Shown here in pieces: positions 1 to 6,600 of a stretch of DNA of 10,295 nt. Each line of letters begins with the position of its first letter. Position 1 is the stretch's first letter. Position numbers and translations under genes: made by a program. The DNA lies in contig NW_003154751.1 of NCBI RefSeq assembly GCF_000003605.2, positions 11,803-22,097 on the forward strand, read 5' to 3'. A model generated the notes under the pieces. It saw only the letters and a program-made list of their open reading frames with translations. It searched no databases and had not been told where the DNA came from. This stretch comes from Saccoglossus kowalevskii. Its lineage: Eukaryota > Hemichordata > Enteropneusta > Harrimaniidae.

Positions 1-6
1 TATTCA

Positions 7-47
7 GTTCAACCACGGTCACTATTTTTTAGTAACCGTGGTTCAAC
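7..47. repeat. Imperfect inverted repeat (hairpin)
   Basis: The arms GTT, then AACCACGGT, then ACT are mirrored by AGT, ACCGTGGTT and AAC, with single mismatches between the blocks and a 7-nt T-rich loop at 24-30. That makes about 15 paired bases and would fold into a stable stem. It could be the end of a MITE that continues to the left of the window, but no partner copy is visible here. The hairpin is seen directly; its role is unknown. Confidence 0.6.
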
Positions 48-658
48 CCAAGCAAGGCACGTTTTTTTTTCAAATAAACATGACATACCAAATATGATGA
101 ACTTGTGTAATTCAGAAAAAAAAGGTTGTCATTTGTTCCGGCTTGGAGCCTGATGGTAAGGGAAAACATTTACATAACCAGGGCGAGTTGCGTCGAGAGA
201 CAAAGCATTTGTTGTTTCTACTTGGAGCTATAACAGGTAACAAAAGGTCTTGAATAAATTAATGGCGTGATAAACGCCACCTTGTATTTCTATTTTATGG
301 AATCTCTTGTAGTTTGTTTGTGCTGTGTATAGTTACAGTAGATTATTTACAAGCTGATCCCAGACCAATTTGTAACGGCCGGGCTCGTAACAGGGACCAC
401 ATGATCCCCGAGCAGGGTGTGAGTCCGGTATGTGAGCTACTATAAAATCGCGATGCGACGGCTATGACCTCTATTTGCACACATGCTTCCGGTGCGCTAG
501 TGTAACCTGCCGTTAACAATGAAACTGAATGACGTTCCCACTTTTATTAAATATAGATAGTAATAAAGAGAGTATCACAACGCCTTGGAAGCGACACATC
601 GAAAGGTCAAGTTTAGTTCATCGCCCGCTGTACGAATTCACGTTTGCGAATGAATGAC
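48..658. other. Unassigned region without recognisable gene
   Basis: No open frame longer than about 60 codons and no recognised RNA gene. Positions 340-470 are richer in G, C and CpG than their surroundings and end in a TATA-like run (TATAAAA, about 441-447), but nothing downstream looks like a transcript start or an exon. It is treated as intergenic or intronic host DNA forming the left flank of the transposon insertion. Confidence 0.5.
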
Positions 659-666
659 CACTTGAC
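659..666 (+). repeat. Target-site duplication, left copy
   Basis: CACTTGAC, repeated exactly at 2669-2676 in direct orientation immediately outside the opposite terminal inverted repeat. The match extends one base further out (CCACTTGAC, 658-666 and 2668-2676). An 8-bp duplication lets the two element ends align without a gap, so 8 bp is preferred. Confidence 0.7.
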
Positions 667-728
667 CATGAAGGCGCGACAATGTCATATAAATCTTTAT
701 CGGATAATTATCGTCTAATAAAATCTAA
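667..728 (+). repeat. Left terminal inverted repeat
   Basis: Aligns with the reverse complement of 2608-2668. The outer 18 bp (667-684) match at 15 of 18 positions, a diverged middle follows, and then TTATCGGATAATTATCGTCTAA corresponds to TTATCCGATATTATCGTCTAA with one inserted base. The inner part resembles the palindromic unit of the arrays, so the arrays probably grew out of subterminal sequence. Confidence 0.7.
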
Positions 729-745
729 TGAAATTCTGGCAGAGA

Positions 746-1070
746 TGTCTAACTTAGACATTTTTAGACGATATTATCGATAATATCGGAGAAAAACAAG
801 CTGTCCCAATAGTTGCCCAGACAGACCTGTCTAACTTAGACATTTTTAGACATTGTTAGACGATATTATCGATAATATCGGAGAAAAACGAACCCTCCCG
901 AGAGTTGCCTAGACAGACCTGTCTAACTTAGACATTTTTAGATATCGTTAGACGATATTATCGATAATATCGGAGAAAAACGAACTCTCCCAATAGTTGC
1001 CCAGACAGACCTGTCTAACTTAAACATTTTTAGACATTGTTATTGTTGTCCAGACAGACCTGTCTAACTT
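746..1070 (+). repeat. Subterminal minisatellite array A (92-bp units)
   Basis: Tandem units contain, in order, TGTCTAACTTAGACA, ATTTTTAGACATTGTTAGA, the perfect palindrome CGATATTATCGATAATATCG, GGAGAAAAACGAACTGTCCC and AATAGTTGCCCAGACAGACC. The palindromes sit at 769-788, 861-880 and 953-972, so the period is 92 bp. A fourth unit (about 1020-1070) has lost its palindrome: CATTGTT is joined almost directly to ATTGTTGTCCAGACAG. The units differ by scattered substitutions and are less uniform than those of array B. Confidence 0.85.
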
Positions 1071-1195
1071 TTTCTCCGATATTATCGTCTAATAAAGTTA
1101 GACAACCATGTGCGGGCAACTATTGGGTAAGATAGTTTTTATCCGATATTATCCATAATATCGAAATTATCATCTAAGAATGTCTAAGTTAGACA
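1071..1195 (-). repeat. Inverted, diverged copies of the array unit
   Basis: Read on the minus strand, this stretch carries TGTCTAACTTAGACA (1181-1195), a decayed palindrome (about 1144-1163), the CCCAATAGTTGC motif (about 1116-1127) and CGATAATATCGGAGAAA (1071-1087). It is therefore unit sequence in the opposite orientation, joined tail to tail with array A at about 1070. It is more diverged than the direct copies. Confidence 0.75.
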
Positions 1196-1424
1196 CCCAT
1201 ACCCACCGGGAACCTTGTCATATTACATTTTATCAGTAATGTGACATGCGAGACGTATTTGCTAACTTGTTTCCAGCGTTTCGGTGTTTTTGGTGGGAAA
1301 TGCTTTAAAGCCGAAAGGAAGGAAGACAACTCTACGGCCGTTACGTAAAAACCCAACATACTCGTGTAAGAATTAACTATACTTCATTCCGCATTACGAA
1401 TAAATAGCCATGGAAATATTTTCC

Positions 1425-1652
1425 TATGTTCATGGAGACAATAGTAGTTACAGTAACACATTTTACATTTTATCTATCTATTAAAGTACGTAAATAAACT
1501 TTTTATTTATACTCTACGCGGCAAGTCGTGAACTAAATTGCACTATTACACTTTTTTGTTATGTTTTCACTGAGACAATAGTAGCATTAACACATTTTAC
1601 ATTTTATCTATCTATTAAAATACGTAAATAAACATTTAGTTTATACTATACG
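1425..1652 (+). repeat. 135-bp direct duplication in the transposon core
   Basis: Two copies, 1425-1520 and 1560-1652, share GAGACAATAGTAG, then AACACATTTTACATTTTATC, then TATCTATTAAA(A/G)TACGTAAATAAAC and a TTTATACT(C/A)TACG end. They are separated by about 40 bp of unrelated sequence. The copies have drifted by small substitutions and indels. No coding content is seen. Confidence 0.85.
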
Positions 1653-2034
1653 TGACATTGTTATGTACTTCTGTTAAGTCCGCCACTAGCGCAATCCGAT
1701 CGTTCTTGAGTAAATATATTTCGTTACGCTGTCAGTTGTCAAGGATTATTTGTTTATACTTAGAAAGATAAAGTATTTGTTGAGGTTTATAATTAATTAA
1801 TTCTGTAATTTATATTCAAATTAACTGAACGTGGGAAAGGTAAAATTAAGTCATTCCCTTTAAATGTTTTCAACGTTCAACGTAATGCTTGGACGCATTT
1901 TTTTTTAATTATATACGGGGAATATAATTTTCAGACTAAAAAAAATCCTGGATGATTATAATAAAACATTTATTTCTCGACAAATCGCTGTCCGGGTAAA
2001 TTACCTTTTTTTAGTAGTTTATGCCACTATAAAC

Positions 2035-2607
2035 ACATTTTTATACATTTTTAGACATTGTTAGACGATATTATCGATAATATCGGAGAAAAACGAACTG
2101 TCCCAATAGTTGTCCAGACAGACCTGTCTAACTTAGACATTTTTAGACATTGTTAGACGATATTATCGATAATATCGGAGAAAAACGAACTGTCGCAATA
2201 GTTGCCCAGACAGACCTGTCTAACTTAGACATTTTTAGACGATATTATCGATAATATCGGAGAAAAACGAACTGTCGCCATAGTTGACCAGACAGACCTG
2301 TCTAACTTAGACATTTTTAGACATTGTTAGACGATATTATCGATAATATCGGAGAAAAACGAACTGTCGCAATAGTTGCCCAGACAGACCTGTCTAACTT
2401 AGACATTTTTAGACGATATTATCGATAATATCGGAGAAAAACGATCTGTCGCCATAGTTGACCAGACAGACCTGTCTAACTTAGACATTTTTAGACATTT
2501 TTAGACATTGTTAGACGATATTATCAATAATATCGGAGAAAAACGAACTGTCCCAATAGTTGTCCAGACAGACCTGTCTAACTTAGACTTTTTTAGACCT
2601 GTCTAAC
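2035..2607 (+). repeat. Subterminal minisatellite array B (82/92/102-bp units)
   Basis: Same unit and same orientation as array A. The palindromes lie at 2066-2085, 2158-2177, 2240-2259, 2332-2351, 2414-2433 and 2516-2535 (the last with one mismatch), giving spacings of 92, 82, 92, 82 and 102 bp. The length changes are whole 10-bp steps made by gain or loss of ACATTTTTAG or ACATTGTTAG blocks. The 82+92 pair forms a 174-bp dimer (GCAATAGTTGCCC alternating with GCCATAGTTGACC) repeated at 2158 and 2332 with one substitution and one 10-bp insertion. Array B is much more homogeneous than array A, which implies recent unequal exchange or slippage. Confidence 0.9.
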
Positions 2608-2668
2608 TTAGACATTTTTAGACGATAATATCGGATAACGTTAAAAAGTGCAATGTCGCGCCTTCCTC
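2608..2668 (-). repeat. Right terminal inverted repeat
   Basis: The reverse complement begins GAGGAAGGCGCGACATTG and continues to ACGTTATCCGATATTATCG, matching the left end (667-728) with small indels. It is directly followed by the second CACTTGAC copy. The plus strand shows TGTCGCGCC at 2655-2663. Confidence 0.7.
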
Positions 2669-2676
2669 CACTTGAC
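2669..2676 (+). repeat. Target-site duplication, right copy
   Basis: CACTTGAC, identical to 659-666. Its symmetrical position relative to both terminal inverted repeats makes chance an unlikely explanation. Confidence 0.7.
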
Positions 2677-2799
2677 GCGATGGAGAGATCCCAAGCCCAG
2701 TTGGCGAGCTACATAACAGTAGTTTTCTGTATACACGCCCTGTGATCGATCTTTTCCAAACCCATGTTCTATCGGCGGTGTTTTTTTTTAAATCAGTGT

Positions 2800-3016
2800 A
2801 TGACGTTGCTTTTAGTTTGAACAATTTAACTTGCCGACATGATAACACCTTCTTTTCAGAACTATTACAGAGTTATGACATTGTCTTCGGTGTGAACGAT
2901 TGAACTTGCCGACGTGTTAATGTATTTTTTTCAAAACTATTAGTGTTATGCCATTGTATTCAGTGTGGACCATTGAACATACCGACGTGTTAATGCCGTT
3001 CTTTGGAACTAATGGG
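2800..3016 (+). repeat. Three diverged tandem units of about 74 bp
   Basis: The units start at 2800, 2875 and 2948, each with ATG(A/C)C(A/G)TTG, then a TT(G/C)AAC-like block, CCGAC(A/G)TG, a T-rich stretch and an AACTA end. Periods are 75 and 73 bp. The copies differ at many positions, so the array is old. It lies outside the transposon. A 63-codon open frame starts in the third unit (2948-3139) but has no support as a gene. Confidence 0.8.
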
Positions 3017-3894
3017 AGGCATGCGCAATTGTACTTCCCCGTTAATATTTTAACTTGGAGTTCTGATTATAGCGACAACGAAAAACACGTTTATCATAGC
3101 ATTGTCAATTTCGTTAGCCAGGATTTATTTTGTTTATAATCAAAACGCGCAAGTCACGCAGACTTTACCGTCGACGGTAGAATATAATTTTATTGCTGTC
3201 GTATCCTGTATTTGAGGTTTTGATGACAAGTTCAATAAAGTGATACTTTCTAAAAACATGTAAAAAATAACTAACAATACAGTACAGAACAATTTTCGTT
3301 TTAGTTGACTTGTACTTTGAATAATTGTGAATAAAAATATTTTCCACAAGGGCGGTTTGTTTACTATACATGTTTTACAGTGGGCGCAAACAAAGCGAGA
3401 CTTTCTTAGCGGCACTGTTTTGAAAACGATTTGCTACATTTTGCGACAATCTCACTTTTCCTTGTAACACTCGATTATCGACAAATTATGTTTGGTCTCA
3501 ATACGTATTATGACTGAGTGGTTGTCTGTTTTCACATTGTAACATTATAACACAACCACGAAGCTCTTGGATGCGCGCCGGATGCTAGCCCTGAATACAG
3601 TGCTGTGTGTACGGGAGCGCGTTTGGTTGATAGACGACCCCACCACAGCCCGGCGTACCTCCATAGACTGTACGCAGGACTACCTAGATCCAAGATACGA
3701 TATATAGCACAACAATGAGAAACATGCTTTTTTTCACATGAGGTAAATTATTTCCGCGTAACTACGGGAGTCTCGCCACACTTGCACAAACTTTTCCTGT
3801 CCTTGTCCTTCGACAATGTCTGCACATTCGTAGGACTGTCACCCCCATGGATCGAATGGTATTGTCCTATTGTTAAACACTAACCAAAATTAGT
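3017..3894. other. Unassigned region with a GC-richer patch
   Basis: Mostly AT-rich sequence without credible open frames. Positions 3565-3690 are noticeably richer in G, C and CpG (for example the GCGCGCCGG stretch near 3574). This could be an old exon or regulatory patch, but no codon pattern or splice sites support that. No RNA gene recognised. Confidence 0.4.
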
Positions 3895-4126
3895 AAACAA
3901 CATGGCGGACTCGACTCGCCGGAATGCCCGGGAGGGCGTCGATCATAAAAAGTGTGGATAGCTGCTCGAATTCGCCACTCCGGTTCAAATTTTGAGCATA
4001 AACGAATATTATACAGTACAAGGATTGCTGCCGCTGCCCCGCGCGTTAGGTATTCCCCCCTGTTTGCCTCCGCGCGTGCCCGGACACTCCCTCGCGTGTC
4101 TGCGCGTTAAATAGTAGGACCCGATA
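3895..4126 (+). promoter_or_regulatory. CpG-rich patch, possible host promoter or first exon
   Basis: About 24 CpG dinucleotides by eye in about 230 bp, in a window that is otherwise AT-rich. At 3897-3907 AACAACATGGCGGAC combines a good animal start context with an AANATGGCGG motif of the YY1 type, which in animals often sits just downstream of transcription starts. The frame opened by this ATG (3902-3961) encodes only 19 residues, MADSTRRNAREGVDHKKCG, before TAG. I see no convincing splice donor in or after it, so it may be an upstream ORF, a short coding exon or coincidence. Promoter assignment is inference from composition and motif only. Confidence 0.3.
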
Positions 4127-4555
4127 TCTTTAGTAAAAAGTGATATTTTCGACTTCTTGTTGAAAACCAAAGTCTGATTACTTTAATATTATACATATAG
4201 GTACCTCAGGTAGACTGATCTCAGATTTGTTCATTTCGTGATGGTATCTTTAATTCTCTAATTTAGATGAATATTTTTGTCATTGTGGTAAAAAGTTAAT
4301 ATATTTTTGGCTTCTTGTGGAAAAAGGTGATTGTTTTCATATTATACATATAGGCACTACAGATGGACCTCTTTCAGATTTGTAAATTTCGTGCTGATAT
4401 CTTCAATTCTCTAATTTTGATGAATATTTTTGGTATAAAGTGATATTTTTGAATTCTTGTTGAAAACTGCAAGTTTGATTATACATATAGGTACATCATG
4501 TGAACCAATCTCAGATTTGTTCATTTAATGATGATATCTTCAATTCTATAATAGA
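4122..4555 (+). repeat. Three diverged tandem units of about 150 bp
   Basis: Each unit holds GTA(A/T)AAAG, an (A/T)TATTTTTG(A/G) block, CTTCTTGT(T/G)GAAAA, ATTATACATATAGG, TCAGATTTGT and GATATCTTCAATTCT. The GTA(A/T)AAAG starts are at 4133, 4288 and 4433 (periods 155 and 145), and ATTATACATATAG recurs at 4188, 4341 and 4478. The third unit is cut short after about 120 bp. A partial unit edge (GATATCTTTAG) precedes the first. No terminal repeats or coding content are visible, so this is either a local satellite fragment or the interior of a decayed element. Confidence 0.85.
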
Positions 4556-5126
4556 AATGTGCATTACTAATTGTGAAGCTATCTCAGCCAAGAGGCTGCT
4601 TGTTCATAACGTCCTTTGTAATATTGTAGATAATATAGAACAAAAAATTATTAGTACCATACATGTATTTATTGTCTGCTTTAGACATTTTCCATGTTAA
4701 GACATGTTGAATTGCAAAATAATTAGTCTGTGTATAGTATATAAGCCAATAGCCAGCATTGCAATGCTAGGAAATAACTTATGCACAGATCTGAAATTCA
4801 GTGTTATGTTATTGTTGATCCCTTACCCTGAAACAACAGTGTATGTTGTAAATCAAATTAATTTCAGTATTAGATGGATGTACAGTGTACATACACAAAG
4901 ATTGTATCCTAATACACTTATTTTGTCTTGTTTTGGCTACCTTATAATATAATAATTGCATAATAATTGCAATATTGCATTCTTAAAAATACAGTTTTTT
5001 TATCAGTTATTGGCAATATGAATATAATGCATAGAGGAGTTTATGAAAAAGAAAGTCAATACAAATCATGAGATTTAAAATGAAAACAATTTAAATAAAA
5101 GCACTCAATAACTTGTGTATATTTTT
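4556..5126. other. Unassigned AT-rich region
   Basis: Only short open frames (66 and 82 codons at 4500-4700 and 4704-4952 on the plus strand). They have AT-driven residue composition and no recognisable motif, and the first starts inside the neighbouring tandem repeat. Positions 4940-4980 show short ATAATTGCA reiterations. No RNA gene seen. Confidence 0.5.
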
Positions 5127-5157
5127 GACTCCCCTGTGCGAAGCACAAAAGGGAGTC
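5127..5157. repeat. Terminal two-part hairpin, left end
   Basis: Outer stem GACTCCC (5127-5133) with GGGAGTC (5151-5157), inner stem TGTGC (5135-5139) with GCACA (5143-5147), 3-nt loop GAA. Twelve perfect base pairs with a small internal loop. A short (TGTA)n run follows at about 5173-5188. Confidence 0.8.
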
Positions 5158-5194
5158 TTTGCAATTACCCTGTCTGTATGTATGTATGTCACTT

Positions 5195-6540
5195 TTTTTG
5201 TTCCACCGCTATCTCAAGAACCACTAATCAAATTTTGGTGAAACTTGGTACATAGATGCTCTGGGATAATGCGCAGAGTTGATTAGGTTTTGGTAAAAAT
5301 CTATGAATATTAATTACCTAATTTGCATGATAATTAGCTGATTTTTAGCTGTTCCAAGACTTTTCCACTGATATCTGAAGAACCACTCATTGGATTTTGA
5401 TGAAATTTGGCACATGGACGCTCTGAACTAGTGCGCAGACTTGATTAGTTTTGGGTAAAAATCTATGAATATTAATTACCTAATTTGCATGATAATTAAC
5501 TGATTTTTAGCTGTTCTATGACTGTTCCACTGATTTTTGAAGAACCACTCATTGGATTTCAATGAAACTTGGCACATGGATGCTCTGAACTAATGCGCAG
5601 ATTTGATTAGTTTTGGGTAAAAATCTGTTAATATTATTAATTACCTAATTTACATAATGATTAATCAATTTTCGGCTTTTTCCACTGATATCTCAAGTAC
5701 TAATCATAAGATTTCAATAAAACTTGGTACATAGGTGTCATATGACACTGCACATACATGATAGTTTTTAGGGTAATATCAGTACATATTAATTACCTAA
5801 TTTGCATAATTAATTTTCAAGTTTTGATATTTCGAGTAGTAATGATCACGTTTCAATGAAACTTAGTACATAGTTACTTGAGGACTGTGCAGAGACCTAA
5901 TTAGTTTTTGGGTAAATATTTGTGCATATTAATCACCTTATTAGCATAATTAGTTAATTTTCAGCTTTTCACCTGATATCTCAAGTACTAATCATCACAT
6001 TTCAATGAGACTTGCGACATAGATATTCTAGGACTATGCAGAGACCTGATTAATTTTGGGATAAATAATTGTGCCTATTAATTACCTAATTTGCATAATT
6101 AGTTAATTTTTTGCTGTTCTATGTCTAAAAACCACTCATTGGATTTCAATGAAACTTTTAAAGAGTACCCATCACATTTCAATGAACCTAAGACTACATG
6201 TATGCACCATATTAGTTTTTGGTAAATATTTATGCTTCTTAATCACCTAATTATTAAACATAATTAATTAATACTGATATCTCAAGTATTGATCATCACA
6301 TTTGAATAAAACTTGGTACATAAATGCTCTAGGACAATAGACAGCCTGATTAATTTTGGGTTAAAATCTGTTCATATTAATTCTCTAATTAGCATAATAA
6401 TTAATATTTTTTTGGTTCTAATCACATTTCAATGAAACTTGGTACATTGTACAGACCTTATTAGTTTTACACTTAAATCTGTTCATATTAGTTACCTTAT
6501 TTGCATAATTAGTTTTCAGCTATTCCATCAATATCTCAAG
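5195..6540 (+). repeat. About ten diverged tandem units, 162 bp shrinking to about 125 bp
   Basis: The phrase TGAAACTTGG or a variant recurs with its G at 5240, 5402, 5564, 5719, 5858, 6007, 6151, 6184, 6308 and 6434, giving spacings of 162, 162, 155, 139, 149, 144, 33, 124 and 126. The first three units are the most alike and keep an exact 162-bp period. Later ones carry deletions, and the unit at 6151-6184 is a 33-bp remnant. Each full unit also carries TATTAATTACCTAATTTGCAT or a decayed form of it. Confidence 0.9.
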
Positions 6541-6578
6541 TATAAGTAATTTTGAATTAATTTTTAATGTGTCTCCAA

Positions 6579-6600
6579 AACTCTCGGCACACGGGAGTTC
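6579..6600. repeat. Terminal hairpin, right end
   Basis: AACTC (6579-6583) pairs with GAGTT (6595-6599). The reverse complement of 6587-6600 matches the left end of the element (5127-5139) apart from one inserted A and one substitution. It marks the right boundary of the element. Confidence 0.6.

Larger units (their letters stand above)
667..2668. mobile_element. Non-autonomous TIR DNA transposon (about 2.0 kb, possibly hAT-like)
   Basis: Both ends carry AAGGCGCGACA(A/T)TG in inverted orientation (671-684 and 2651-2664). The similarity continues inward for about 60 bp, including a shared TTATC(G/C)GATA...TTATCGTCTAA block. An exact 8-bp direct repeat, CACTTGAC, lies just outside each end, as expected for a target-site duplication. 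The outermost bases read CATGAAGG on the left and GAGGAAGG on the right, so an ancestral CAGGAAGG is plausible; an 8-bp duplication with a CAG-type start resembles hAT elements, but this is inference. Merlin and P elements also make 8-bp duplications. There is no transposase: no open frame of useful length exists between the ends. The interior is two subterminal palindromic minisatellite arrays (746-1195 and 2035-2607) around a unique core. Movement would depend on a transposase encoded elsewhere. Confidence 0.75.
5127..6600. mobile_element. Non-autonomous repeat element with hairpin ends and tandem interior (about 1.47 kb)
   Basis: The left end reads GACTCCCCTGTGC and the reverse complement of the right end reads GAACTCCCGTGTGC, followed on both sides by related sequence ending near GGAG(T/A)C, giving an imperfect inverted terminal repeat of about 30 bp. 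Each end is itself hairpin-forming. Between them lie about ten diverged tandem units. No open frame of note is present, so it cannot encode its own transposition. I cannot identify a target-site duplication, and the superfamily is unresolved. The hallmark interior phrase, TATCTCAAGAACCACT followed by AATGAAACTTGGTACATA, is of a type I recall as widespread in marine invertebrate genomes; that recollection was not checked. Confidence 0.6.

Noticed and set aside
441-447. TATA-like TATAAAA downstream of a GC-richer stretch
   Set aside because: Isolated motif with no initiator, no coding sequence and a transposon starting 220 bp later.
746-2607. Palindromic repeat arrays considered as a CRISPR array
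   Set aside because: The repeats are contiguous tandem units with no unique spacers, unit lengths of 82-102 bp do not fit, no cas genes are present and the context is animal DNA. They sit inside a TIR-bounded transposon.
3140-3415. 91-codon open frame on the minus strand
   Set aside because: No recognisable domain, AT-driven composition, and an overlapping second frame on the same strand of similar quality. No splice or start context supports it.
3965-4000. GGTTCAAAT word considered as a tRNA or SINE B-box
   Set aside because: No matching A-box at the right distance and no cloverleaf can be drawn around it.
4500-4952. Two open frames of 66 and 82 codons on the plus strand
   Set aside because: The first begins inside a tandem repeat unit and both are rich in I, N, C and S, as expected from AT-rich non-coding DNA.
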